DNA from: CAADGY01 sp900696665
GTDB lineage: Bacteria > Acidobacteriota > Terriglobia > Bryobacterales > Bryobacteraceae
Length of the DNA stretch: 64,000 bases
NCBI GenBank assembly: GCA_035063885.1
Contig: JAPSFM010000003.1
Coordinates: 62,001-126,000, forward strand
Reading direction: 5' to 3'
Positions 17,179 to 26,067 of this stretch are shown piece by piece; the stretch's first letter is position 1; each line of letters begins with the position of its first letter. Both the position numbers and the translations under genes were made by a program. The notes beneath the pieces were generated by a model, which saw only the letters and a list, made by a program, of their open reading frames with translations, made no database searches and was not told where the DNA came from.

Positions 17179-20100
17179 ATGAATAGAGCAAAGGTAACCA
17201 TTGACGGTAATGAAGCGGCGGCTTACGTAGCTCATAAGATCAACGAAGTCATAGCTATCTACCCAATCACGCCGTCCTCGCCGATGGGCGAATGGTCGGA
17301 TCAGTGGTCATCGGAAGGCAAGCCGAACATTTGGGGGACCATCCCCACCGTGGTCGAGATGCAAAGTGAAGGTGGGGCCGCCGGCGCGCTCCACGGCGCG
17401 TTGCAGGGGGGAACGCTGGCGACGACGTTTACGTCTTCCCAGGGCCTGCTCCTCATGATCCCGAATATGTATAAGATCGCCGGGGAGTTGACGCCCACCG
17501 TCATTCATGTGGCCGCCCGCGCCGTTGCCGCGCAAGCCCTCTCTATTTTTGGAGACCACCAGGATGTGATGGCCGTACGCCAGACAGGGTTTGCCGCGCT
17601 GGCTTCCAACTCGGTGCAGGAAGTGATGGATTTGGCGCTGATCTCCCAGGCAGCGTCCCTTGAATCGCGAGTTCCGTTCGTCCACTTCTTTGACGGCTTT
17701 CGCACCTCGCACGAAGTGGCGAAGGTGGAACAGTTGACGGTGGAAGACATGAAGGCTATGATCGACGACGATCTGGTCCGCGCCCACCGCGAGCGTGCTC
17801 TGTCGCCCGACCGTCCTGTCCTGCGCGGCACCGCGCAAAACCCCGATGTGTACTTCCAGGCGCGGGAGACCGTGAACCCGTTCTATCTCGCCTGCCCGAC
17901 GATTGTCCAGAACGTAATGGACAAGTTCGCGAAGCTGGTTGGCCGCCAGTACCGGCTCTTTGAATATGTGGGGGCGCCGGACGCGGAGCGTATCATTATT
18001 TTGATGGGCTCGGGCGCCGAGGCAGCCGAGGAGACCGTTGACTACCTGGTATCCAAGGGCGAAAAAGTCGGCGTGCTGAAGGTCCGCCTGTACCGGCCTT
18101 TCTCGGTCGAGCATTTTCTCGAAGCACTCCCCGCCACGGTGAAGAGTATCGGTGTTCTCGACCGTACCAAGGAACCGGGCGCCATCGGAGAGCCGCTCTA
18201 TCTGGACGTTGTTACCAGCTTGAACGAAGCCGCGGCCGCGGGTGAAACCAGGTTTGCCTCCATGCCCCGCATCATCGGCGGCCGGTACGGGCTTTCTTCC
18301 AAGGAATTCACGCCCGCCATGGTAAAGGGCGCTTTCGATGAGCTTGCGAAAGATCGTCTGAAGAATCACTTCACGCTTGGCATCCAGGACGATGTCACGC
18401 TCACCAGTCTCGACTACGACCCCGAGTTTTCGACGGAACATCCGAAGACAGTGCGGGCCTTGTTCTACGGGCTTGGTGCGGATGGAACGGTAGGCGCCAA
18501 CAAGAACTCCATCAAGATCATCGGCGAGGATACCGACAATTTCGCACAGGGCTATTTTGTTTACGACTCGAAGAAATCGGGGTCGGTGACCGTGTCACAC
18601 TTGCGCTTTGGCCCTCAACCGATCCGTTCGAGCTATCTCATCAGCCGGGCCAATTTCGTCGCGTGCCACCAGTTCACGTTCCTCGAAAGGCTCGACGTGC
18701 TGAAGAACGCCGAGCCTGGCGCGGTGTTCCTGCTGAACAGCCCGTTCGGACCCGATGAGGTGTGGAACCAGTTGCCGTCCAAAGTGCAGCAGCAGATTAT
18801 CAGCAAGAAGCTCCGGTTCTACGTCATCGACGGCTACACGGTAGCCAGAGAAACGGGCATGGGCGCCCGCATCAACACCATCATGCAGACCTGCTTCTTC
18901 GCTATCAGCGGCGTGCTGCCGCGGGAAGAGGCTATTGCCGCGATCAAAGACTCCATCAAGAAAACCTATGGACGCCGGGGCGAAGCCGTGGTGCAGAAGA
19001 ATTTCGCTGCGGTGGACAGCGCGCTGGATCACCTGCACGAGGTCCAGGTGCCCGCGCAGGTGACCAGCGCCTTCGAGATGCGGCCTCCGGTGCCGGCGGC
19101 GGCACCGGCGTTCGTCCAGGACGTGCTCGCTACTATCATTGCCGGGGAAGGAGACACGCTGCCCGTCAGCAAGCTCCCCATTGATGGTACGTTCCCGACC
19201 GGAACGGCGAAGTGGGAAAAGCGTAATATCGCGCTCGAAATCCCCGTCTGGGACGAAAAGCTTTGCATACAGTGCGGCAAGTGCGTACTGGTGTGCCCGC
19301 ATGCCGTGATTCGCGCGAAGATCTTCGAATCCGACAAGCTGATGGGGGCGCCCGAAACGTTCAAGGCCGTCCCGGCGCGCTGGCGTGAGTTCAAGGATCT
19401 GAAATACACGCTCCAGGTGGCTCCGGAGGACTGCACCGGCTGCGGGCTTTGTGTGGATGTCTGTCCCGTGAAGGACAAGACCACTCCGAAGCGCAAAGCC
19501 GTGAACATGGAGCCGCAACCGCCGCTGCGCGAGCAGGAGGCGGCCAACTGGGAGTTCTTCCTCGGCCTGCCCGAACTCGACCGGAAGCTGCTCAATACCG
19601 GCCAGGTAAAAGATGTTCAGATTCTGGAGCCGCTGTTTGAGTTCTCCGGCGCTTGTACGGGCTGCGGCGAAACGCCTTATATCAAGCTGATGACACAGCT
19701 TTTTGGTGACCGGGCCGTTATTACGAACGCCACCGGTTGCTCGTCCATCTATGGCGGCAACCTGCCGACCACTCCCTATTCGGCGAATTTGGACGGCCGC
19801 GGCCCCGCGTGGTCGAACTCGCTGTTCGAGGATAACGCTGAGTTCGGGATGGGCGTCCGGCTTGCCATCGACAAGCAGAGCGAATTCGCCCGGGAGTTGG
19901 TTTCACAGTTTTCCGCTGAACTCGGCGATGATCTGGTGGCAGGTATCCTCGGTGCGGATCAAACCAAGGAGAAAGATATTCAGGAGCAGCGCGAAAGAGT
20001 CGCCCTGTTGAAGCAGAGGCTGGCCGGCATCGATACACCGGCGGCCCGTAACCTGCTTGCCGTGGCTGATGCGCTGGTGAAAAAGAGTGTCTGGATCCTG

Positions 20101-20802
20101 GGCGGCGACGGTTGGGCCTACGATATCGGCTACGGCGGACTTGACCATGTGCTCGCCTCCGGACGCAACGTGAATATCCTGGTCCTCGATACGGAGGTCT
20201 ACTCAAACACCGGCGGGCAAATGTCGAAATCGACGCCGAAAGGCGCGGTGGCGAAGTTCGCCGCGGGGGGTAAACCGACCGCCAAAAAGGACTTGGCCAT
20301 GCTCGCCACCACTTACGGCAACGTATATGTGGCGCGGATCGCCATGGGCGCGAGCGACATGCACACGCTCAAAGTGTTTCTGGAAGCCGAGGCCTACGAT
20401 GGTCCATCACTGATCATCGCCTACAGCCACTGTATCGCTCACGGCTACGACCTTGTCCACGGACTCGAACAGCAGAAGAAAGCCGTCAACTCCGGGCACT
20501 GGCCGCTGTTCCGCTACAATCCGCTGCTGGCCAAAGAGGGCAAGAATCCGTTTGTTCTCGATTCGAGAGCGCCTTCCATTCCGCTGGATCAGTACGTGTA
20601 CAACGAGACGCGGTACACCATGTTGCGTCATAGCGATCCGGAAGCCGCAAAAGCGCTGCTCCAGCAGGCACAGGAAGAAATTCAGAGCCGCTGGAAACTA
20701 TACGAGGCCCGCGCGGCGCAGAGTACCGGCCCCCAGGAGTCCGCTCCCGCTGGACAGAAACAGGAGCAGAAAGAAACCGTGAAGGAGACCCAAAATGCTT
20801 GA
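17179..20802 (+). CDS. nifJ: Pyruvate:ferredoxin (flavodoxin) oxidoreductase
   Basis: Single-chain PFOR of 1207 residues, converting pyruvate and CoA to acetyl-CoA, CO2 and reduced ferredoxin or flavodoxin in the cytoplasm. ATG 17179 starts the conserved N-terminus (IDGNEAAAYVAHKINEV, then IYPITPSSPMGEW). Domain order is normal: pyruvate-binding domains I-II, the gamma-type domain (about 420-620), two ferredoxin-type [4Fe-4S] clusters (CIQCGKCVLVCP near 696 and CTGCGLCVDVCP near 752), and the thiamine-diphosphate domain (CTGCGETPYIKL near 825; GGDGWAYDIGYGGLDH near 975; VYSNTGGQ). Length matches the family. It overlaps the next gene by 8 bp, indicating translational coupling. A longer open frame upstream to 16816 has no family similarity and is rejected. 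Confidence 0.97.
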   Translation: MNRAKVTIDGNEAAAYVAHKINEVIAIYPITPSSPMGEWSDQWSSEGKPNIWGTIPTVVEMQSEGGAAGALHGALQGGTLATTFTSSQGLLLMIPNMYKIAGELTPTVIHVAARAVAAQALSIFGDHQDVMAVRQTGFAALASNSVQEVMDLALISQAASLESRVPFVHFFDGFRTSHEVAKVEQLTVEDMKAMIDDDLVRAHRERALSPDRPVLRGTAQNPDVYFQARETVNPFYLACPTIVQNVMDKFAKLVGRQYRLFEYVGAPDAERIIILMGSGAEAAEETVDYLVSKGEKVGVLKVRLYRPFSVEHFLEALPATVKSIGVLDRTKEPGAIGEPLYLDVVTSLNEAAAAGETRFASMPRIIGGRYGLSSKEFTPAMVKGAFDELAKDRLKNHFTLGIQDDVTLTSLDYDPEFSTEHPKTVRALFYGLGADGTVGANKNSIKIIGEDTDNFAQGYFVYDSKKSGSVTVSHLRFGPQPIRSSYLISRANFVACHQFTFLERLDVLKNAEPGAVFLLNSPFGPDEVWNQLPSKVQQQIISKKLRFYVIDGYTVARETGMGARINTIMQTCFFAISGVLPREEAIAAIKDSIKKTYGRRGEAVVQKNFAAVDSALDHLHEVQVPAQVTSAFEMRPPVPAAAPAFVQDVLATIIAGEGDTLPVSKLPIDGTFPTGTAKWEKRNIALEIPVWDEKLCIQCGKCVLVCPHAVIRAKIFESDKLMGAPETFKAVPARWREFKDLKYTLQVAPEDCTGCGLCVDVCPVKDKTTPKRKAVNMEPQPPLREQEAANWEFFLGLPELDRKLLNTGQVKDVQILEPLFEFSGACTGCGETPYIKLMTQLFGDRAVITNATGCSSIYGGNLPTTPYSANLDGRGPAWSNSLFEDNAEFGMGVRLAIDKQSEFARELVSQFSAELGDDLVAGILGADQTKEKDIQEQRERVALLKQRLAGIDTPAARNLLAVADALVKKSVWILGGDGWAYDIGYGGLDHVLASGRNVNILVLDTEVYSNTGGQMSKSTPKGAVAKFAAGGKPTAKKDLAMLATTYGNVYVARIAMGASDMHTLKVFLEAEAYDGPSLIIAYSHCIAHGYDLVHGLEQQKKAVNSGHWPLFRYNPLLAKEGKNPFVLDSRAPSIPLDQYVYNETRYTMLRHSDPEAAKALLQQAQEEIQSRWKLYEARAAQSTGPQESAPAGQKQEQKETVKETQNA

Positions 20803-21805
20803 TCTCTCCACTACCTATCTGGGTTTGAGACTGAAGAACCCGCTGGTGGCTTCCTCCGGCCCGCTGTGCAAGGATGTCGGGAACCTGCTGAAGCTGGAAG
20901 ACGCGGGGGTGTCGGCGGTTGTTCTGCACTCGCTTTTCGAGGAGCAGATCAACCTCGAGAGCCAGGAACTCGACCGGTTTCTTTCCGAGCCGGCCGAGCA
21001 ATACGCCGAAGCGCTCTCCTACTTTCCGGATATGACGGCGTACAACATCGGTCCGGATGGCTACGTGGAGCATATACGCCGGGCGAAAGAGGCTCTGGAT
21101 ATCCCGGTGATCGGGAGTCTGAACGGCATCTCGACCGGCGGCTGGATCAAGTACGCCAAGTTGATCGAGGATGCCGGAGCGGACGCCCTGGAATTGAACA
21201 TCTACTATCTGCCCACACGCCTGGACCTGAGCGCGCCGGAGGTGGAGAAGATGTACGCCGACCTGGTGTCGCACGTCAAAGCGAGCATCGGAATACCGGT
21301 GGCCGTGAAGCTTGGGCCGTACTTCAGTTCGATTCCCAACGTGGCCCGGCAGCTTGATGCGTGCGGAGCCGATGGGCTGGTGCTGTTCAACCGTTTCTAC
21401 CAGCCAGATTTCAATCTCGAGGATCTGGAGGTCGTACCGAATCTCGTGCTCAGCAACTCGCATGAGTTGCTGCTGCGCCTGCATTGGGTGGCCATCCTCT
21501 ACGGGAATATCAAGGCCGATATGGCCATTACCGGCGGTGTGCACACGGCGGAAGATGTAGTGAAATCGATGATGGCCGGCGCCAGGGTGGCAATGACGAC
21601 GTCGGCTTTGCTGCGGCACGGAGTGGATTACGCCGAAACCTTACAAACGAGCCTGGTCGAATGGATGATGGATCACGAGTACGAATCCATCCGGCAGATG
21701 CAGGGCAGTATGAGCGCCCGGTCCGTGTCGTCGCCGGCAGCATTTGAACGCGCCAACTACATGAAAGTACTCAGCAGTTACACCCTAAGAGCCGCGGTGC
21801 GATAG
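20795..21805 (+). CDS. Dihydroorotate dehydrogenase-like flavoprotein coupled to PFOR
   Basis: 336-residue TIM-barrel flavoprotein resembling dihydroorotate dehydrogenase and the PreA subunit (LKNPLVASSGPLCKDVGNL; ALELNIYYLP; IPVAVKLGPYFSSIPNVA; ITGGVHTAEDVVKSMMAGA, the FMN phosphate-binding end). The start ATG at 20795 lies inside the last codons of PFOR, so expression is coupled. This pairing of a DHODH-like protein with single-chain PFOR is seen in several phyla. Its substrate is not established, and pyrimidine synthesis is not implied. A redox role with reduced ferredoxin is inference. The gene is followed by a strong terminator. Confidence 0.88.
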   Translation: MLDLSTTYLGLRLKNPLVASSGPLCKDVGNLLKLEDAGVSAVVLHSLFEEQINLESQELDRFLSEPAEQYAEALSYFPDMTAYNIGPDGYVEHIRRAKEALDIPVIGSLNGISTGGWIKYAKLIEDAGADALELNIYYLPTRLDLSAPEVEKMYADLVSHVKASIGIPVAVKLGPYFSSIPNVARQLDACGADGLVLFNRFYQPDFNLEDLEVVPNLVLSNSHELLLRLHWVAILYGNIKADMAITGGVHTAEDVVKSMMAGARVAMTTSALLRHGVDYAETLQTSLVEWMMDHEYESIRQMQGSMSARSVSSPAAFERANYMKVLSSYTLRAAVR

Positions 21806-21824
21806 TAAGTCTCCTCCTCCGAAC

Positions 21825-21866
21825 AGTCCCGGGACACCTGGGGTGTTTCCCGGGACTCATTTTTTA
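21825..21866 (+). terminator. Rho-independent terminator after the PFOR operon
   Basis: AGTCCCGGGA (21825-21834) pairs perfectly with TCCCGGGACT (21848-21857). Inside it CACC pairs with GGTG. A T-rich tail (CATTTTTTA) follows at once. It lies 20 bp after the DHODH-like stop and closes the nifJ operon. Confidence 0.88.
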
Positions 21867-21977
21867 TATTGGCATCTACCTGCTCCCTTACAAGCTAATC
21901 GGAACCGGCTGGCCCCGGCTGTTTCAAACGAAGGCGGGCTATCCTGTTCTGGGCGTTCGTCCTGGAAAGGACACGGT

Positions 21978-22096
21978 TTGAACAGGGCGAAGCGGAAGGT
22001 GGAGCTATTTGAATAGATCCGGTACGAGCACGGTGTCGGACGATCAAAGGCGTGGTGCGGAAGCTCATGGCACACCGGGGGATGGTGCGCGACGTC
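21978..22096 (+). pseudogene. Decayed IS21-family istA transposase fragment
   Basis: From TTG 21978 the frame reads NRAKRKVELFE, then a TAG at 22014-22016 where IstA proteins have glutamine, then IRYEHGVG. After a one-base frameshift near 22041 it continues as TIKGVVRKLMAHRGMVRDV. Together these match the N-terminal helix-turn-helix region of IS21-type IstA (roughly KVELFEQIR...GVGTIKGVARKLGVHRRMVR, from memory). Nothing recognisable of the catalytic DDE domain or of IstB follows. The element is a dead remnant with one nonsense and one frameshift mutation. The flanks 21870-21977 and 22100-22315 hold no other gene I can support. Confidence 0.72.
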
Positions 22097-22315
22097 TTCA
22101 ACCAACCGAAGAATCCGGCTTGGAACGGCAGCAATGCCATGCGGCAGCCGCGGACGGAGTCTACAGCATCTTCACTTCCGGTCTCGAATCGCGCGAACGG
22201 CAATTGTCACTACGTTTGAGCTCGCAACCATCTCATATCCCCCCGGGGGGGGGAAGTTTTGAGCTTGCCCTCAGCCGTACCAGCACACCGGTTCGCGTCT
22301 TACACTGGAATCAAG

Positions 22316-23149
22316 GTGCGCAAGATCATTTACTTTTGGACGCTGCTTTGTCTGCCCCTTGCCGGGCAACAGAAGCCTCTGGATCTGGTGGAGGCCATCT
22401 TTGCGCAATACGAGGATGGGCCGCCGGTTCCTTCCGGATACAAATACCGCGCCGGCGATACGGTCTTTATCTCATTTAAAGTCGCGAACTATCGTGTAAA
22501 CCAGAATAACCGCATCCATTTGAAGTACACAGTCGAAGCCCTGGATCCTGATGGTGTGAAGCTGGTCCCGCCGCAGTCGGATCAGGTATCCGAAGAACTG
22601 TCACCGCAGGATAAGAACTGGATGCCGAAGATCCGCTTTGATGCGCTGGTTCCACCCACGGCAGCGCCGGGACGATACAAAATAGCCGCTACGGTGACCG
22701 ATGAAATAGGGAGCGGTCAGAAAGCCGCGAAAGAGTTTCCGTTCCAGGTGGATGGAAGTAACATTCAACCGGGCGACACCATAACGGTGCGCAACTTCGC
22801 TTTCTACCGCACTAATGAATTCACCGAACCGCTGCAAATCGCGGCGTTCGGTCCGAACGAAGAGGTCTGGGCGCGGTTCCTGATGACCGGCTATAAATTC
22901 GGACCGGACAATCGCGTGATGTTGGACTATGGTGTGGAACTCCTCAACCCCGAAGGGAAGGTTGTTTTTTCGCAGCCGAAAGCCGCCGATTTCAACGAGG
23001 AATCTTTCTACCCCAGGCGCTACGTACCCGGTGTGGCCAGTTTCCGGCTGACCAAAGTTCAGCCCGGTGAGTATACGGTCCGGCTGACGGTACATGACCT
23101 GGTCGGCGGCCAGTCCAGTGAATCGACACATCCATTTCGCGTAGAGTAG
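22316..23149 (+). CDS. Secreted protein of unknown function with repeated beta-sandwich domains
   Basis: 277-residue exported protein of unknown role. GTG 22316 begins a good Sec signal (RKIIYFWTLLCLPLAGQQ). An alternative TTG at 22259 would bury it. The mature part appears to hold two Ig-like or CARDB-like halves with similar strand patterns: GDTVFISFKVANYRVNQNNRIHLKYTVE against GPNEEVWARFLMTGYKFGPD. Each is followed by a P-G-x-Y-x-(I/V)-x-(A/L)-T-V element (PGRYKIAATVTD; PGEYTVRLTVHD). That internal duplication suggests an adhesion or scaffolding role, not catalysis. The stop lies 5 bp before the YceH gene, so the two are probably cotranscribed. Confidence 0.65.
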   Translation: MRKIIYFWTLLCLPLAGQQKPLDLVEAIFAQYEDGPPVPSGYKYRAGDTVFISFKVANYRVNQNNRIHLKYTVEALDPDGVKLVPPQSDQVSEELSPQDKNWMPKIRFDALVPPTAAPGRYKIAATVTDEIGSGQKAAKEFPFQVDGSNIQPGDTITVRNFAFYRTNEFTEPLQIAAFGPNEEVWARFLMTGYKFGPDNRVMLDYGVELLNPEGKVVFSQPKAADFNEESFYPRRYVPGVASFRLTKVQPGEYTVRLTVHDLVGGQSSESTHPFRVE

Positions 23150-23154
23150 TTTCA

Positions 23155-23802
23155 GTGGAAAGCCTGAAGCCGGTGGAAGTCAGAGTTCTTGGTGCGCTGA
23201 TTGAGAAAGAGAGCACCACGCCCGAATACTATCCCTTGTCGCTGAATGCACTGGTGAATGCGTGCAACCAGAAATCGAATCGCGAGCCGGTGGTGAGCTA
23301 CGACGAAGATACGGTGCTGGCCGCTGTCGAAGCGCTGAAGGCCCGCCGTTTTGCCGCGGAGATCATTCCTTCCTCCGGGGCGCGTGTCCACAAGTTCGCT
23401 CAACGCATTTCGGAGCGGTTGAATCTAGGCCGCCGCGAACTCGCCGTTCTGTGTATGCTGCTGCTGCGGGGTCCCCAGACACTGGGCGAACTTCGCGACC
23501 GGACAGAACGCCTCTATTCCTTCGGCGACCTCGACGAGGTGGCTTCGGTTCTGGAAAGACTCGCCGGATGGGACCCGCCGCTGGCGGTGAAGTTGCCACG
23601 CCAGCCGGGCACGAAAGAACCCCGCTACGCACAGCTACTGGGCGGCACACCGGACGTTCAACCGGCTCCGGCCGAGGCGCCGGTAGCGGCGCAGACGCGC
23701 GGCGGCCGCCTTGTACCGCTTGAGGCGGAGATTGCCGAGTTGCGCAAGGAGATCGAACAGTTGAAGCAACAGTTCAGCGATTTCCGGCGCCAGTTCGAAT
23801 GA
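23155..23802 (+). CDS. YceH-family (DUF480) winged-helix protein
   Basis: 215 residues, about the same length as E. coli YceH. Two winged-helix domains are visible. The first has LKPVEVRVLGALIEKESTTP and YPLSLNALVNACNQKSNREP, the hallmark of DUF480. The second has RRELAVLCMLLLRGPQTLGEL. The C-terminus ends in a coiled-coil-like helix (EIAELRKEIEQLKQQFSDF). GTG start at 23155, 5 bp after the previous stop. The family's function is poorly known; DNA or protein binding is inferred from the fold. It converges on the radical SAM gene, with only 25 bp between the two when that gene's selenocysteine extension is included. Confidence 0.9.
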   Translation: MESLKPVEVRVLGALIEKESTTPEYYPLSLNALVNACNQKSNREPVVSYDEDTVLAAVEALKARRFAAEIIPSSGARVHKFAQRISERLNLGRRELAVLCMLLLRGPQTLGELRDRTERLYSFGDLDEVASVLERLAGWDPPLAVKLPRQPGTKEPRYAQLLGGTPDVQPAPAEAPVAAQTRGGRLVPLEAEIAELRKEIEQLKQQFSDFRRQFE

Positions 23803-23822
23803 GCGTGGACCGGCCGTATCCC

Positions 23823-23857
23823 CCAAACTATAGAAGAGCAACCTGCTCCTCAGTTGG
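23823..23857 (-). promoter_or_regulatory. Bacterial SECIS-like hairpin after the in-frame UGA
   Basis: On the minus strand, GAGGAGCA pairs with UGCUCUUC (8 bp, one G-U) around a GGU loop (23833-23851). The loop begins 20 bases after the UGA, within the range known for bacterial SECIS elements, which need a G (often GU) in a small apical loop. An outer stem CCAACU/AGUUUGG (23852-23857 with 23823-23829, one bulged U) encloses it and overlaps the final TAG. Structure was folded by eye only. Confidence 0.72.
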
Positions 23858-25201
23858 CTCCGCTCAACAGTACCAGGGTTCATCCATGTAAGGGATCGTG
23901 GCGCGGGGCATCAGGTCGAAATTTTCAGGAAGTGGATCGTCTGTGACGAACTGCCAGATGTTTCGGAAGATCTCGCGCCTGGGTGCGTGCCGCCTTTGCT
24001 CGTCGTGAACCAGGGAAAGCACACGGGCGGCTAATTGATCGATGTCCGGATCCTGGTGCCGCCAGCGGTAGATAAGCGCCGCTTCGTCAAAACGCTCGAT
24101 CCTCTCCTGGATATCGGGCAATTCCAGGAGACGGGAGCCCGGTGTCACCAATAGCCGCAAAGCAAGCTGCACAGGACTGACGTTTTCCACTAACCCGAGT
24201 TCGGCAATTACACGCAGCAGATCGCCGTATCCGCGCCGGGTGGTCCATGGCGTGAAAGGAATAAACGTCGGCGCCATCACCAGGCTGGCGGCATCCAGCA
24301 ACCCGGCGGCACGAATAAAATCGGCGCGTGTATGGCCTTTTTCGAGTTTCGCCAACACCCGGTCATCCACCGACTCGACCGCTGTCGTCACAAAGAGGCA
24401 GCCCGTGCCGCAGAGCACGGGCAGCAGGTCCGGTGCTTGAATCAGATGTTCGATTTTGATCGTGGCGTCATAGCTCACGCCCGGAAATTCCCGGTGCAAC
24501 TCCTCGACAATGCGGCGTGCGTGAGCTGGCCCATTCAGGAAATCGGGATCGCCGAATGTGATGTGCTGCGCACCGGCCTCCACCTGGCGCCGGATATCCG
24601 CCATCACTGTCTCGTGTTGTACGACGCGAAAGTGGCCTTTGTAGACCGGCACTACCGGGCAGTGACGGCATAGATGCTTGCAGCCCCGGCTCGCTTCGGT
24701 GTAGCCAGCGATTCTCGTAGCGCCGTTGACGTGCAGTTTCGCGTAACGCGCAAGCGGCGGAAGGCCGCTGCGGTCGGGCACGCCGAATTTGAGGCGGTCG
24801 AGCGAGATCAACCGCTGTTGCACCGGACGCTCGCCTCGCGCCAACTGCTCCGCCAGGTCCGTCAGCGCCTGTTCGAATTCCCCACCAAGGATGGTCTCGA
24901 CGCCCAGTTTCTTCAGGTAACCGGCGTTGACCGGCGCATACAGGCCATACGCGCATAGGTGCGCTTTGGGATTCAGCAACCGGAGCTTCGGGATTACTTG
25001 CGCCGCCAGGCGTGTCGCGGTGTGCATCGGCAGGTACAGCGCGGTCAGTTGGGCTTCACGGATGGGAAGGGAGGGCAGCGTGGTAATGGCAAGATCCACA
25101 CACATGACATCATGGCCGCGTTCCTTCAACCACGCGGCCGGCGAAGCCAGCCCGAATGGCTGCCGGCCGAGTTCATAGGTGGATATCAGAACAACTTTCA
25201 A
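23828..25201 (-). CDS. Radical SAM selenoprotein with CUAEP tail (UGA = selenocysteine at residue 446)
   Basis: 457-residue radical SAM protein. The TTG at 25201, after GGAG nine bases upstream, gives KVVLISTYELGRQPFG, the usual N-terminus of this group; a TTG at 25216 is possible. A cobalamin-binding-like N-domain precedes the cluster motif C174-x3-C178-x2-C181 (CKHLCRHC). Conventional reading ends at the TGA at 23866-23864, after PYMDEPWYC. The frame then continues in sense as A-E-P-T-E-E-Q-V-A-L-L and stops at TAG 23830-23828. Cys-UGA-Ala-Glu-Pro exactly matches the tail of the CUAEP/CCAEP radical SAM family, where U is selenocysteine. A SECIS-like hairpin follows the TGA. The reaction is unknown. 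It lies 40 bp downstream of an SDR gene on the same strand. Confidence 0.87.
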
Positions 25202-25241
25202 CGCACAAGACTCCAACTTCCATTATGGGCAGAGCGATTCT

Positions 25242-26045
25242 TCACTCGGGTGAGTTCAGCCCGCGTGTGATCCCAGCCAGCATTTTTCGCGGTGCGATCC
25301 GGGCGGCTGCCATCACGCTACGGTTTCGCCAGCCGGGGATGACTATCGTCTTGCCCGCCATCAAGCCCTCGAAGCCGATGCGCGCCACGCTCGCCGCATC
25401 CATGACTGAGCTTTTCTTGAACAATCGCGCGTTCGAAGTACCCGCGGTTTCCGCGAAGCCTGTATGCGTGGGCCCGGGGCAAAGTGCGGTAATGCTGACG
25501 CCCGTGCCGGCCAACTCGTTCGCCAGCGCATCTGTCAACGAGACGACGTAAGCTTTGGACGCATAGTAAACCGCCATGGTGGGTCCCGGAACGAAGCCCG
25601 CGGTGGAAGCCACATTCAAAATCCTGCCCGTCCGCCGGGCAATCATGTCCGGCAGGAACAGGCGGGTGAGATGAGTGAGAGCGATCATGTTGACTTGCAT
25701 CATCTCGAGTAGTCTGCCGGCATTCGATTCCGCGAAAAATCCTCGCAATCCGAAACCGGCGTTATTTACCAGCACCTCCAGTGTGATTCCCAGTTTCTCG
25801 AGTTCTTCATACATCCGTGGCGGGGTATCCGGATCCGCGAGGTCCGACTGGATTACGTGGGATCGGGCTTTGTGCCGGTTTGCGAGTTCCGCGGCAAGTT
25901 CCTCCAACTTGCTTACGCTTCTAGCTGCCAGCGCCACGCTGTATCCCTGTGCGGCGAAGATCCTCGCCAACTCGGCGCCGATTCCGCTGGAGGCACCGGT
26001 GACCAGGGCCCAAGGCCCTTCATTTCTCGTTGTTTCTGCTTGCAT
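25242..26045 (-). CDS. Short-chain dehydrogenase/reductase (classical SDR)
   Basis: 267-residue cytoplasmic NAD(P)-dependent oxidoreductase. ATG 26045 is chosen because it is 14 residues before TGASSGIG (residues 16-23). The in-frame start 20 codons further up would overlap the divergent thrS. The catalytic set is complete: N94-N-A-G, S147, Y160 and K164 (YYASK). The segment ARSVSKLEELAAEL after beta-2 suggests NADP(H) preference (the arginine after beta-2). Substrate is not predictable. It lies upstream of the radical SAM selenoprotein gene in the same direction (40 bp). The divergent thrS starts only 22 bp away, so promoters must overlap. Confidence 0.9.
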   Translation of the reverse strand: MQAETTRNEGPWALVTGASSGIGAELARIFAAQGYSVALAARSVSKLEELAAELANRHKARSHVIQSDLADPDTPPRMYEELEKLGITLEVLVNNAGFGLRGFFAESNAGRLLEMMQVNMIALTHLTRLFLPDMIARRTGRILNVASTAGFVPGPTMAVYYASKAYVVSLTDALANELAGTGVSITALCPGPTHTGFAETAGTSNARLFKKSSVMDAASVARIGFEGLMAGKTIVIPGWRNRSVMAAARIAPRKMLAGITRGLNSPE

Positions 26046-26067
26046 GATACGCTGAAAAGTCAGGCTT

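Noticed and set aside
22009..22479. 156-codon frame over the istA remnant and the start of the secreted gene
   Set aside because: Low-complexity translation with no family similarity; it crosses two unrelated sequences.
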